From Enorma massiliensis phI (GTDB lineage Bacteria; Actinomycetota; Coriobacteriia; Coriobacteriales; Coriobacteriaceae), in assembly GCF_000311845.1 (NCBI RefSeq), contig NZ_HE978575.1, forward strand, positions 396,446 to 460,445: a DNA stretch of 64,000 nucleotides, read 5' to 3'. The first letter of the stretch is position 1. Each line of letters opens with the position of its first letter. Below are positions 39,685 to 49,180 of the stretch, piece by piece. Below the pieces are notes generated by a model, which saw only the letters and a list, made by a program, of their open reading frames with translations, had not been told where the DNA came from and searched no databases. The position numbers were made by a program, and so were the translations under genes.

Positions 39685-41205
39685 ATGATTACCGGAGCAA
39701 CAAAGAGCAAAGTTGATGCCATCTGGCAGAAGATGTGGGAGGGCGGTATCACTAACCCGCTCGATGTAATCACCAATATCACCTATCTAATGTTCATGCG
39801 TCAGCTTGACGAAAAGGAGCTCAAAACGGAGCGCATGGAAGCGATGCTCGGTGAGCCTCTGCCGCACATCTTCCCGGATGAATACGAGAATGATCGAAAG
39901 GAGACCATCGCCGGTAAAGAGATGCGCTGGGGCAGCTTCAAAGACAAGCGTGCCGAAGAGATGTATCGCATCGTTGACCGATTCGCTTTCCCGTTCATTA
40001 AGACCTTGGGTGACGAGTCTGCATATTCCCGTGCAATGGAGAACGCAACCTTTGGGTTCCCCGCAGGCAAACCGTCGCTCTTGGAGAAGGCCGTTACAGG
40101 TGTAGATGAACTGCTCCGCGATTTCGACGAGCATATCGGTGACTTAGGCGACCTTTACGAATACATGCTCTCAAAGCTTTCGACGGCGGGCACCAATGGC
40201 CAGTTCCGCACACCCGCCCACATCCGCGACATGATGGTGAAGTTTGTTGATCCCAAGCCTGGCGAGCTCATTTGCGATCCAGCTTGCGGTACAGCAGGTT
40301 TCCTCATTTCCGCCGCTGAACATATTCGTAGCAACTATGAGAATGAGATGACAACCGCACAGTGGGACGCCTTCACGGGTACGAACGGCGCAAATCCCCA
40401 ATTCAGCGGCTTCGAAATGGATCAGACGATGCTGCGCATTAGCGCTATGAACCTCATGCTCCATGAGGTCGAAGCTCCTGATGTTCGCTACCTTGACAGC
40501 ATTTCGCAAAAGAACGGCATCTCTAACAAGTTCGACGTCATCCTTGCGAATCCTCCGTTTACCGGATCGGTTGATGTTGAAGACATCAATAAGAACCTAC
40601 GTGCCATCGTTGACACCAAGCAAACTGAGTTGTTATTCGTCGCGCTGTTCCTGCGCATGCTCAAAATCGGTGGTCGCTGCGCTTGCATCGTTCCGAATGG
40701 CGTGCTGTTCCGTTCAAACTCCAAGGCATATGGGCAGCTGCGCCGGGAGCTGGTAGACAATCAGAAGCTTGAAGCGATTATCTATATGCCCAGCGGTGTC
40801 TTTAAGCCATACTCGGGCGTAAGCACGGCGATCCTCGTATTCACCAAGACCAATGCCGGTGGCACGGATGATGTCTGGCTTTACAATATGGAAGGCGATG
40901 GCTTCACACTTGATGATAAGCGTGATCCAGACGAGAAGCGTAACGATATTCCGGATATCCTTGAGCGCTGGGTAAAGCTTGATTCCGAGCGCCAGCGCGA
41001 GCGTACGGAGAAGAGCTTCCTCGTTCCGAAACAGGAAATTGTTGATAATGATTACGATTTCAGCTTCAACAAGTACGCAAAGACCGAATATGAGCGCATT
41101 GAGTACCCGCCCACAGAAGAAATTCTGGCCGATCTTGAAGACCTTAATGCCCAGATGGCAGCTGGGCTAGCCGAACTCAAGAAGATGCTGGGCGGTGATC
41201 TCTAA
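39685..41205 (+). CDS. hsdM: Type I restriction-modification methyltransferase subunit (HsdM)
   Basis: A 506-residue N6-adenine methyltransferase subunit. HsdM N-terminal helices (KVDAIWQKMWEGGITNPLDV, YLMFMRQLDEKE), the SAM motif ICDPACGTAGFLISAAEHI (about 198) and the catalytic NPPF (about 287) are all present, with the insertion-free length of the family. With HsdS it methylates the site; with HsdR it cuts unmodified DNA. It overlaps hsdS as TAATG. A stretch of ~33 bases separates it from the half hsdS. Confidence 0.95.
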   Translation: MITGATKSKVDAIWQKMWEGGITNPLDVITNITYLMFMRQLDEKELKTERMEAMLGEPLPHIFPDEYENDRKETIAGKEMRWGSFKDKRAEEMYRIVDRFAFPFIKTLGDESAYSRAMENATFGFPAGKPSLLEKAVTGVDELLRDFDEHIGDLGDLYEYMLSKLSTAGTNGQFRTPAHIRDMMVKFVDPKPGELICDPACGTAGFLISAAEHIRSNYENEMTTAQWDAFTGTNGANPQFSGFEMDQTMLRISAMNLMLHEVEAPDVRYLDSISQKNGISNKFDVILANPPFTGSVDVEDINKNLRAIVDTKQTELLFVALFLRMLKIGGRCACIVPNGVLFRSNSKAYGQLRRELVDNQKLEAIIYMPSGVFKPYSGVSTAILVFTKTNAGGTDDVWLYNMEGDGFTLDDKRDPDEKRNDIPDILERWVKLDSERQRERTEKSFLVPKQEIVDNDYDFSFNKYAKTEYERIEYPPTEEILADLEDLNAQMAAGLAELKKMLGGDL

Positions 41206-42374
41206 TGACGAACAAACCCCCCTTTGCGGGGGAGGGCGCCCGCCGCGTGAGGCTGGGCGAGCTGATTTCCAAGGCGAAAACAGAGCGCTGCGGGGATAGG
41301 TCGTTCCCAGTTCTATCGATGACCATGCACGATGGAATCATTGCGCAATCGGAGCGTTTCAAGAAAGCGATTGCTTCGAAGGACGTTAGCTCATACAAAG
41401 TCGTTTATCCCGGTCAGCTCGTTGTTGGATTTCCAATAGATGAAGGCGTGATTTACGTTCTGGGGTTTGATAAGCCTGGAATTATGAGCCCCGCTTACAA
41501 CGTTTGGGATATTGACGCGAGTATTGTCTTCCCGGGCTATCTTGAGCTTGCGCTGCACGGACCTAGCTGCATGGCGTATTACGCTGACAAGATGAGGGGA
41601 ACCACTGCTCGCCGCCGCACTCTGACGTCAGATAACCTAACTGCAATGAGCATACCGCTTCCAGACTTTAGCCAACAGAAACGCATCGTTGACATCTTCG
41701 GTACCGTCAGGGCACAGATGAATGTATGCCGTCGTCAGTTCTCTCTATTCGATAATCTGGTCAAATCCCGCTTTGTCGAGATGTTCGGGGATCCGACCAA
41801 TGGCGTTGCTTGGCCCTCTAAACGTTTGGATGAAATATGCACGATAGTCACGGGCAATACGCCGCCACGAAAAGACCCTTCTAATTACGGTGACTATATA
41901 GAGTGGTGCAAGACGGATAATATTACCGATGCAAAGTATTTATCTACAGCATCAGAGATGCTTTCCGAGGAAGGTGCGTTAAGAGGACGCGTTGTACCAG
42001 CTGGAAGCATATTGATGGCGTGCATTGCTGGAAGCGTAAAAAGTATAGGGAAAGTCGCCGTTGCTGATCGCAGTGTAGCGTTTAATCAACAAATCAACGC
42101 TCTGATTCCGAGTGAAATGATTGACGTCGAATATTTGCTATGGGCTCTAAGATTGTCAAAAGATTATCTTTGCTCAGGCGTGAACATGCAGCTTAAGGGC
42201 ATACTGAACAAAACATCGCTATCCGCGAAAAGTTTCTGTGTTCCTCCGCTTGCCCTCCAGCAGCAGTTCGCCGCCTTCGCCGCCGAGGTCGACAAATCGC
42301 GGGTTGTAGTGCAGAAGCAAATCGAGAAGCTCCAGGCGCTTTACGACAGTCTTGCGCAAGAGTATTTCGGCTAG
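41205..42374 (+). CDS. hsdS: Type I specificity subunit (HsdS), expressed copy
   Basis: A 389-residue S subunit with two target-recognition domains (about 12-150 and 205-350), each followed by the conserved helical linker (LPDFSQQKRIVDIFGTV and PPLALQQQFAAFAAEVDKSR). The middle block NLVKSRFVEMFGDP is where domains join. It starts one base inside the hsdM stop. Three stretches (41211-41257, 41757-41794, 42274-42302) are repeated in the second copy downstream, so domain exchange is possible. Confidence 0.92.
   Translation: MTNKPPFAGEGARRVRLGELISKAKTERCGDRSFPVLSMTMHDGIIAQSERFKKAIASKDVSSYKVVYPGQLVVGFPIDEGVIYVLGFDKPGIMSPAYNVWDIDASIVFPGYLELALHGPSCMAYYADKMRGTTARRRTLTSDNLTAMSIPLPDFSQQKRIVDIFGTVRAQMNVCRRQFSLFDNLVKSRFVEMFGDPTNGVAWPSKRLDEICTIVTGNTPPRKDPSNYGDYIEWCKTDNITDAKYLSTASEMLSEEGALRGRVVPAGSILMACIAGSVKSIGKVAVADRSVAFNQQINALIPSEMIDVEYLLWALRLSKDYLCSGVNMQLKGILNKTSLSAKSFCVPPLALQQQFAAFAAEVDKSRVVVQKQIEKLQALYDSLAQEYFG
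41211..41257 (+). repeat. hsdS direct repeat 1, copy a (47 bp)
   Basis: Starts AACAAACCCCCCTTTGCGGG and ends GCGTGAGGCTGGG. It codes for the first residues of HsdS, NKPPFAGEGARRVRLG, and is identical to 43525-43571. Confidence 0.9.
41757..41794 (+). repeat. hsdS direct repeat 2, copy a (38 bp)
   Basis: Codes for LVKSRFVEMFGDP in the central linker, identical to 44080-44117. Confidence 0.9.
42274..42302 (+). repeat. hsdS direct repeat 3, copy a (29 bp)
   Basis: Codes for FAAEVDKSR in the C-terminal linker, identical to 44612-44640. Confidence 0.9.
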
Positions 42375-42543
42375 AAGTCTAGCGTGAAGAAGTCGTTTCG
42401 CATTGACGTTGGCTATGGGGAAACGTGCAAACTTACCAGGCACGATTACTGGCGCACCGGTTTGCTGCGCATCCCCCGGATGCCTGATGGGCACATTAGG
42501 CACATTCGCGCTACGCTTGCCTCCCGGATGAATGGAGGCAGGT

Positions 42544-43524
42544 ATGTTGTCAATCAGCGATGCGATTCGTCAGGTCGAACGGATGATGGTGACGACGTTG
42601 GACGGTACGCAGATGCGCCGTCTGCACGATGCGCTCATTGAGTGCTTCATTGAGCAGACCGTCGAGCGTCATAAGCACCTCGGCAACACTGAACTCCTCG
42701 AGGCGTTTCTTGATGCTAAACGCCTCGAGGGTTGTTCTGGTCGTTCTCTTAAGTACTACCGGAGTACGCTTGTGAGGTTTGTGAGCACGCTCAACAGCTC
42801 TCTCATGCTAGCTACAACTGAGCAGATCCGCTCATATCTGGGCGGTTATGGAGAAAAGAGCGGCGCTGGTAACGTGACAATCGACAACGTAAGGCGCATC
42901 ATATCGAGTTTCTTCTCATGGCTTGAAGCGGAGGATTATATCTATAAGAGCCCCGCTCGCCGAATTAAGAAGATTCGAACGGTAAAGACAGTAAAAGAGA
43001 CTTATTCCGATGAAGTAATTGAGCTGATGCGTGATGGCTGCACGACAAAGCGCGACCTCGCAATTGTCGACTTGTTGTCATCAACGGGTATTCGCGTGGG
43101 AGAGCTGGTGAACCTCGACCGTGAGGACATCGACTTCGAGGCAAGAGAGTGCATCGTCTTGGGAAAAGGCGGAAAGGAGCGTCGCGTCTACTTTGATGCT
43201 CGAACGAAGCTTCATTTGGTCGAGTATCTTGCGGAGCGCAACGATGATAATCCGGCCCTGTTCGTCTCGCTCTGCAATCCTAATAGAAGGCTGCAAATTA
43301 GCGGGGTGGAGATACGACTGCGCGAATTGGGGCGGCGCCTGGGCATTTGTCGTGTCCATCCCCATAAGTTTAGAAGGACGCTCGCAACACGCGCTATTGA
43401 CAAAGGAATGCCCATCGAGCAGGTTCAGGTGTTGCTGGGACACCAAAAGATAGATACGACGCTCAGATACGCGATGGTCGATCAGCGTAACGTTCGGATG
43501 TCGCATCGAAGGTACATCGCATAA
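42544..43524 (+). CDS. Tyrosine recombinase between hsdS copies
   Basis: A 326-residue phage-integrase-family recombinase. The N-terminal SAM-like domain spans ~50-150. Catalytic residues are in SSTGIRVGELVNLDRED (Arg), HPHKFRRTLATRAI (His-x-x-Arg), LLGHQKIDTTLRYAMV (His and the nucleophile Tyr). The ATG at 42544 follows AATGGAGGCAGGT. Recombinases of this type sit in type I loci of other bacteria and rearrange hsdS target domains. Here the hsdS copies are in direct, not inverted, orientation, so the likely action is excision or exchange. It is not next to a prophage. Confidence 0.88.
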   Translation: MLSISDAIRQVERMMVTTLDGTQMRRLHDALIECFIEQTVERHKHLGNTELLEAFLDAKRLEGCSGRSLKYYRSTLVRFVSTLNSSLMLATTEQIRSYLGGYGEKSGAGNVTIDNVRRIISSFFSWLEAEDYIYKSPARRIKKIRTVKTVKETYSDEVIELMRDGCTTKRDLAIVDLLSSTGIRVGELVNLDREDIDFEARECIVLGKGGKERRVYFDARTKLHLVEYLAERNDDNPALFVSLCNPNRRLQISGVEIRLRELGRRLGICRVHPHKFRRTLATRAIDKGMPIEQVQVLLGHQKIDTTLRYAMVDQRNVRMSHRRYIA

Positions 43525-43571
43525 AACAAACCCCCCTTTGCGGGGGAGGGCGCCCGCCGCGTGAGGCTGGG
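43525..43571 (+). repeat. hsdS direct repeat 1, copy b
   Basis: Identical to 41211-41257 and placed directly after the recombinase stop (TAA at 43522-43524), in frame with the following S gene but without an ATG. Confidence 0.9.
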
Positions 43572-44727
43572 GGATATTGCGAGTGTGAAAGCCGGTAACG
43601 TTGCGCCGAAGAAGGGTCTGTTTTCCGAGAGGGGGATACCGTTTGTTAGGGCTGGAAGTTTATCCCGGCTGCTCGATGGTGAAAGCCCCAGATCACTTGA
43701 ACGAATTGACAAGATGACCGCGGACAAGCTCGGTATGCAACTGTTTCCAGAGGGGACTATCTTATTCGCAAAAAGCGGCATGTCCTGCATGACGGGTAAT
43801 GTTTATGTCTTAAAAGAGCCTTGTTACGTTGTCTCTCATCTTGCGTGCGTGGCTATAGACAACACGGAGCTTACTCTCTATTTGAAGCACTATTTCAGAT
43901 GGAATAAGCCTAATGCCTTGGTTGAGAACCCATCGTTTCCCTCCATTAGGTTGGGCAAGATAAAAGATATGGAAATAAGACTTCCCGACGCCAGGCAAAT
44001 TGCAAGGTGGGTGTCGACGCTTGAGAGGATTGAGGGGCTGATGGAAACTCACGAACATCAGCTCTCTCTCCTTGACGACCTGGTCAAATCCCGCTTTGTC
44101 GAGATGTTCGGGGATCCTGTTGAGAATCCAATGCGGTTACCGTGTAAAGCGATTGCATCACTCGGTGAACTCAAGAACGGAGTTAATTATCGGAAAGGCG
44201 AGTCTGGCGTTGAGATTAGGTGTCTGGGTGTTTCAGATTTTGGCGCTAAATCGGAGCTAAAAGATGTTACAAATCTGAATTACGTATCGCTCGCTTCTCC
44301 TCCATCTGAGGAAAACCTTCTTAAAGACGGAGACGTCGTTTTTGTTCGCTCAAATGGAAACAAGAAGCTAGTTGGTCGCTGCATGTCGGTATATCCTGGG
44401 AGAAAGGATGTAACCTTTAGCGGTTTCTGCATTCGTCTTCGCATCACGTCCGATCTCGTTCGCATTCCTTATCTGGTTTGGTCGCTCAGGCAGCCATCAA
44501 GCAGAGAAAGGCTTATTGGAAGAGGGGCGAATATCCAAAACCTGAATCAAAGAATTCTTGGTGAAATGCACCTTCCAATTCCTCCCCTCAGTTTGCAAGA
44601 TGCTTTTCTCACCTTCGCCGCCGAGGTCGACAAATCGCGGTTTGTCGTTCAACAACAGGTGGTTAAGTATAATGACGTTATTGCATCCAGTGGAATTGCG
44701 ATTATCGGGCGGAGCGAGCTGGCATGA
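43525..44727 (+). CDS. Second HsdS copy lacking a normal start (silent or weakly expressed cassette)
   Basis: A complete two-domain S subunit body: first target domain (VRLGDIASVKAGNVAPKKG on), linker LLDDLVKSRFVEMFGDP, second target domain, and FAAEVDKSRFVVQQQ. Its frame begins inside repeat 1b straight after the recombinase stop and has no ATG; a GTG at 43561 behind GGGGGAGGG is the only start in reach. It seems a donor of alternative target domains. Its stop overlaps hsdR as ATGA, so hsdR translation may be coupled to it. Confidence 0.8.
   Translation, partial: NKPPFAGEGARRVRLGDIASVKAGNVAPKKGLFSERGIPFVRAGSLSRLLDGESPRSLERIDKMTADKLGMQLFPEGTILFAKSGMSCMTGNVYVLKEPCYVVSHLACVAIDNTELTLYLKHYFRWNKPNALVENPSFPSIRLGKIKDMEIRLPDARQIARWVSTLERIEGLMETHEHQLSLLDDLVKSRFVEMFGDPVENPMRLPCKAIASLGELKNGVNYRKGESGVEIRCLGVSDFGAKSELKDVTNLNYVSLASPPSEENLLKDGDVVFVRSNGNKKLVGRCMSVYPGRKDVTFSGFCIRLRITSDLVRIPYLVWSLRQPSSRERLIGRGANIQNLNQRILGEMHLPIPPLSLQDAFLTFAAEVDKSRFVVQQQVVKYNDVIASSGIAIIGRSELA
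44080..44117 (+). repeat. hsdS direct repeat 2, copy b
   Basis: Identical to 41757-41794, at the linker between the two target domains of the second S gene. Confidence 0.9.
44612..44640 (+). repeat. hsdS direct repeat 3, copy b
   Basis: Identical to 42274-42302, in the C-terminal linker. Confidence 0.9.
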
Positions 44728-47700
44728 ACTTCGATTTTCTCAAACGAGAAGATGGCTACTATAGCCTCTTTGCGGATGCTTGCATTGAAGCGGAGAAGGT
44801 TTTCTCTACGTCGCCCGCCATGTGTGCTGTCGGCTGTCGCAAAGCGCTTGAGCTCGCGGTTAAGTGGGTCTATGCAATTGATACAGACATTAGCATGCCC
44901 TACCGCGACAATTTGTCATCTTTGCTCCACGAACGGTCGTTCATGGACGCTGTTGATGAGCGCGTATGGCGGAAGCTTCTTGGGATAAACAAGCTTGGCA
45001 ATCTTGCGGTACACACCGAGCGTGTCGTTACACCCGCGGACGCGATTTTGGTACTGCGCAGCCTTTTCGAGTTCGTTGACTGGATCGACTATTGCTACGG
45101 CCCAGATTATTCTGTACGAACATTTGATGAGAAAAAGATTCCAAAGAAAGGAATCCAACTCACAGCAGCTCAAATTAAGGTCGTTAAGGATCGCGAGTCA
45201 CTTCTCAATGAAAAGGACGAGGAGATTAAGCGGCTCGAGGCTGAGCTGAAGAAGCTGAGCGCTCAGGCGGCTCAAATCAAAGAAGAGGATAGGCCGAAGC
45301 GCGATTTCAACCCAGAAGACATCTCCGAATTTGAGACGCGCAAGCACTATATCGACTGGGATCTTGCGCTCGCTGGCTGGAAACTCGACGAGACCGTTCT
45401 TCAAGAGCGAGAAGTTCACGGCATGCCGGTTGAACCGGGTTACAACACGGGTGTGGGCTACGTTGACTATCTTCTTATGGGTAAAGACGGGCGTCCGCTC
45501 GCCATTGTCGAGGCGAAGCGCACCTCTTATTCTGAACAAAAGGGTCTCAAGCAGGCGCGGCTTTACGCAGGTTGCCTTGAGAGGGAGTTTGGCTATAAGC
45601 CGCCTATATTCCTCACGAATGGATTCGCTACACTGTTTGTCGATGACGAAAACGGTGCTCCACGTCCGGTAAGCGGATTCTTCTCGCAAGATGATCTGCA
45701 GAAGCTTTTTAACCGTAGGGCGGCTACGGTAAAGCCTACGACCCTGACAGTAAATGAAGCGATAGCTGGCGGCGGAAAGCGCTATTACCAGATTGAGGCT
45801 ATCCAACGCGTATGTGCTAACATCGAAGAGGGGCATCGCAAGAGCTTGCTGGTTATGGCTACGGGAACCGGCAAGACTCGTGTTTCGGCCGCCCTGGTTG
45901 ACGTGCTCATGCGTTCAGGGCATGTTAAGAACGTCCTCTTCTTAGCGGATCGCGTGGCGCTTGTCAGGCAAGCAAAGCACGCTTACCAAGATTATCTGCC
46001 CAATGAGTCTCTGTGCAATCTCTGCTCAAATAAGGATGAGCGCAATGCTCGCATCGTTTTCTCCACGTATCCGACCATCATGAATGCAATTGATGGGGAG
46101 CGAAATGAAGACGGCGACCGTATGTTTACGCCAGCGCATTTCGACCTCATTATTGTTGACGAGGCGCATCGCTCTATCTTCAAGAAATATCGGGCGATTT
46201 TCGAATTCTTCGACTCTCTTGTCGTTGGACTCACGGCAACACCTGCCAACGAGGTTGATCGAAATACGTACGACTTCTTTGATGTTGAGCGTGGCGTGCC
46301 GACCTATGTTTACGAATACAAAACAGCAACGGAAGTCGATCATGTCCTTGTTCCGTATTACGGCATAGAAACTCATACGAGCTTTATCGACGAAGGTATT
46401 ACCTACGACGAGCTATCTCCTGAGGAGCAAGAGCGGATTGAGGAAGATTTCGAAGATACCGGCCAAGAGGTTCCTGACAAAATCGAGAGCACAGACCTTA
46501 ATAGATGGGTGTTTAACGAAGAAACGGTCGACAATGTTCTAGTCACGCTCATGGAGAAGGGCATCCATGTCCAGGGCGGTCAGGAGTTGGGCAAGTCGGT
46601 AGTCTTTGCCCAAAACCAAAAGCACGCGCGCTATATTGTCGAGCGTTTCGGTAAGCTTTACCCGGGACTTCCGGGAGACTACATTCAGGCTGTTGTTCAT
46701 TCTGACGACTATGCGCATACCATTATTGAAGATTTTGAGCTGAAGGTTCGGCCGGTTATCGCCGTGTCGGTTGACATGATGGACACAGGCATTGATGTGC
46801 CCGAAATCGTAAATCTCGTATTCTTCAAAAAGGTTCGCTCCAAGATTAAATTCTGGCAGATGATTGGTCGCGGAACCCGTTTATGCGAGGGGCTGAACGT
46901 TACTGACCCGTTGGATGGCACCCACGAGGACAAGGAGCGCTTCTTCATTTTCGATTGGTGCCGCAATTTCGAGTTCTTCCGTGAAAACCCGCACGTTGTT
47001 GAAGGGAAGTTAACCGTTTCCGTTGCTGAGCAGGTTTTTTGCAGGCAGGCAGAGCTCGCTATGCTTCTGCAAAACAGCGCTTTTACGGCCGATGACTATC
47101 AGGCATGGAGAAAAGAGCTCGTCGAAACTATGCACGGCCAGGTAATCGCTTTGAATGACGAGCTCTTCACCGTTCGTAAACATCGCCGAGAGGTGGAGAA
47201 ATACCGCCGTATCGAATCCTTTACGCTGCTTTCTGACGTTTCGTTTGCCGAGCTTAAGAATCCGATTTCGATGCTTGTTGTCAATGATGAGGCGGACTTT
47301 TCTGCGTTGCGCTTTGATAACGTCATGTATGGTTACATGATTGCGACCTGCAAAGCCCAAAATACAGATTCGTATAAGAAAAAGATTGTGAGTATGGCAA
47401 GGCTGTTGCAGTCGTTGTCGACCGTTCCCCAGATCAACGAGCAAATGCCCCTGATTAGGCAAATCGCAGAAGGGGACATGCTGGATGGGGCTACCCTGCT
47501 GCTTCTTGAAGATATTCGCAGGCGACTTCGCTCGCTTATTCAGTTTATTATCACTGGGCCGCAACGACGGGATGTTATCACCCACCTGGATGACCCGATC
47601 ACGGAAATGACCTATGGAGTGTCCGCAGATATTGGTGAAAACTTCGAGAACTATAGGCTTAAGGTCGAGCGCTATCTTAGGGATTATTCTAATAACGTGG

Positions 47701-48107
47701 TTATTCACAAGTTGCGGACCAATAAGCCGATGACTGAATATGAATTTAGCCAACTCGAGCGTATCTTTACTCACGAACTTGGCAATGCGGAAGATTACGC
47801 AAAAGCATATCAAGATACTCCGTTTGGCCTTTTAGTTCGTCGGGTAGTTCATCTCGACCGGGACGCGGCGATGGAGGCCTTTGCCGATTTTCTTAGCGAT
47901 CAGAGCCTCAATGAACAGCAGATCTCGTTTATTAAACGCGTAATAGATTATGTGGTTGAGAACGGATATATGGAGCCTGCGGCACTTAATCATCCACCGT
48001 TCGATCGCCCGAAATCTTTCATGCAGATGTTTAATACTCAACAGCAGATGAACTTGGTGACTGTAATCAAGTCAATTAAAGAGAATGCCGTTTCGCCCGC
48101 TGCATAA
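44724..48107 (+). CDS. hsdR: Type I restriction endonuclease subunit (HsdR)
   Basis: A 1127-residue translocating nuclease. Residues ~1-110 are a DUF4145 domain (AVGCRKALELAVKWVYAIDT), then a coiled coil (about 150-190), the nuclease with VGYVDYLLMGKDGRPLAIVE and EAKRTS (PD-ExK), Walker A VMATGTGKTRVSAA (about 379), DEAH-type VDEAHRSIFKKY (about 480), motif III GLTATPAN and motif VI FWQMIGRGTRLC, and an HsdR C-terminal helical domain. It pairs with HsdM/HsdS to cut unmodified DNA far from the site. GGCGGAG precedes the ATG. The sequence is intact. Confidence 0.95.
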   Translation: MNFDFLKREDGYYSLFADACIEAEKVFSTSPAMCAVGCRKALELAVKWVYAIDTDISMPYRDNLSSLLHERSFMDAVDERVWRKLLGINKLGNLAVHTERVVTPADAILVLRSLFEFVDWIDYCYGPDYSVRTFDEKKIPKKGIQLTAAQIKVVKDRESLLNEKDEEIKRLEAELKKLSAQAAQIKEEDRPKRDFNPEDISEFETRKHYIDWDLALAGWKLDETVLQEREVHGMPVEPGYNTGVGYVDYLLMGKDGRPLAIVEAKRTSYSEQKGLKQARLYAGCLEREFGYKPPIFLTNGFATLFVDDENGAPRPVSGFFSQDDLQKLFNRRAATVKPTTLTVNEAIAGGGKRYYQIEAIQRVCANIEEGHRKSLLVMATGTGKTRVSAALVDVLMRSGHVKNVLFLADRVALVRQAKHAYQDYLPNESLCNLCSNKDERNARIVFSTYPTIMNAIDGERNEDGDRMFTPAHFDLIIVDEAHRSIFKKYRAIFEFFDSLVVGLTATPANEVDRNTYDFFDVERGVPTYVYEYKTATEVDHVLVPYYGIETHTSFIDEGITYDELSPEEQERIEEDFEDTGQEVPDKIESTDLNRWVFNEETVDNVLVTLMEKGIHVQGGQELGKSVVFAQNQKHARYIVERFGKLYPGLPGDYIQAVVHSDDYAHTIIEDFELKVRPVIAVSVDMMDTGIDVPEIVNLVFFKKVRSKIKFWQMIGRGTRLCEGLNVTDPLDGTHEDKERFFIFDWCRNFEFFRENPHVVEGKLTVSVAEQVFCRQAELAMLLQNSAFTADDYQAWRKELVETMHGQVIALNDELFTVRKHRREVEKYRRIESFTLLSDVSFAELKNPISMLVVNDEADFSALRFDNVMYGYMIATCKAQNTDSYKKKIVSMARLLQSLSTVPQINEQMPLIRQIAEGDMLDGATLLLLEDIRRRLRSLIQFIITGPQRRDVITHLDDPITEMTYGVSADIGENFENYRLKVERYLRDYSNNVVIHKLRTNKPMTEYEFSQLERIFTHELGNAEDYAKAYQDTPFGLLVRRVVHLDRDAAMEAFADFLSDQSLNEQQISFIKRVIDYVVENGYMEPAALNHPPFDRPKSFMQMFNTQQQMNLVTVIKSIKENAVSPAA

Positions 48108-48130
48108 ACCGAAAATGAAAGGTTTCCACT

Positions 48131-49057
48131 ATGCCAATTCCAACTCAGACCGAGATGTTTCTCGTGGTCTTGGAGCTCATGAAAGACGGCAAAGAGCGCA
48201 AGCGCATCGGCATCATTAACGACGCCTGCGATATGCTCGGTCTCTCGGATCGAGAGCAGGCACTAGTTACCTCAAGCGGTGTCCCGGTTTATCGCAGCCG
48301 TGTTAGCTGGTCGGTCTCTTATCTCGCGCGTGCGGGCATGCTTTTCAAAGTGACACATGGCGTATACAGGATTAGCGATTACGGAAATGCTGCTGTTGAG
48401 AAATACGACAACGCGCAGCTGCTTTCCGATGAAATCAACAAGGCTATTGCAGAAAAGAATCCTTGGAAGTCGAAGAAAAAGGGTGATGCCAAGCAAAAGG
48501 GGGATAAGGATCCGTTGGATGAAGGGGTTCTTCCTGATTCCATCAACGAGACGTCTCCGCAGGAGCAAATCGACGCTGCTTTCGCACAGTTGAAAACTGA
48601 CCTGCAGGACTCGTTGCTTTCCTCGATTATGGATAAAGACCCGGGCTTCTTCGAGAAGCTTGTCGTGGATCTTCTGGTGAAGATGGGTTACGGGCAGGGC
48701 GAGCAGACGCGTATCAGCAATGATGGCGGTATCGACGGTATGATTGCAACGGATGCTCTGGGCTTTGACCCAATCTATGTCCAGGCCAAGCGCTATTCGG
48801 CTGAAAAGCACGTTGGGCGCCCCGAACTTCAAGGTTTTGCAGGCGCGCTTGGGAGCATCTCGCGCGGCGTGTTCATCACCACATCAAGCTTTGCGCAGAG
48901 CGCGATTGATTGGGCGCGGCATTACCCTCATGCAACGCTCGTGCTTATCGACGGCAAACGCCTTACCGAGCTGATGATTCAGTACGATCTTGGCGTTTCG
49001 ACTGAAAAGGTATACCGCATCAAGCGAATTGATGGCGACTACTTCGGAGAAGAGTAG
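48131..49057 (+). CDS. mrr: Mrr-type restriction endonuclease (type IV)
   Basis: A 308-residue protein. An N-terminal winged-helix Mrr_N domain (YRSRVSWSVSYLARAGMLFK, HGVYRISDYG) leads to a charged linker (about 105-145) and the Mrr_cat nuclease (FFEKLVVDLLVKMGYGQGEQ, SNDGGIDGMI, VQAKRYSAEKHVG: D-x-QAK). Mrr enzymes cut methylated DNA. It follows hsdR by 23 bases, so it is part of the operon; it must tolerate the modification made by HsdM. Confidence 0.9.
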   Translation: MPIPTQTEMFLVVLELMKDGKERKRIGIINDACDMLGLSDREQALVTSSGVPVYRSRVSWSVSYLARAGMLFKVTHGVYRISDYGNAAVEKYDNAQLLSDEINKAIAEKNPWKSKKKGDAKQKGDKDPLDEGVLPDSINETSPQEQIDAAFAQLKTDLQDSLLSSIMDKDPGFFEKLVVDLLVKMGYGQGEQTRISNDGGIDGMIATDALGFDPIYVQAKRYSAEKHVGRPELQGFAGALGSISRGVFITTSSFAQSAIDWARHYPHATLVLIDGKRLTELMIQYDLGVSTEKVYRIKRIDGDYFGEE

Positions 49058-49136
49058 CGCTTTGTCGCATATGGAAGCTACAACCTCTGCCACTCGTTAG
49101 CAAACGTGTGAGATGCTCTTGCGACTAATGTAAAGC

Positions 49137-49175
49137 GGCTTACAGGACACGCTGTTTGCCCTGTAAGCCTTATTT
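49137..49175 (+). terminator. Terminator of the hsd-mrr operon
   Basis: GGCTTACAGG (49137-49146) and CCTGTAAGCC (49160-49169) form a perfect 10-bp stem followed by TTATTT. It also lies at the end of the minus-strand reverse transcriptase gene. Confidence 0.8.
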
Positions 49176-49180
49176 GGGAA

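Noticed and set aside
42544-43524. Reading the tyrosine recombinase as a phage integrase
   Set aside because: It lies inside the hsd operon between two hsdS copies, with no phage genes or att-like sequence next to it.
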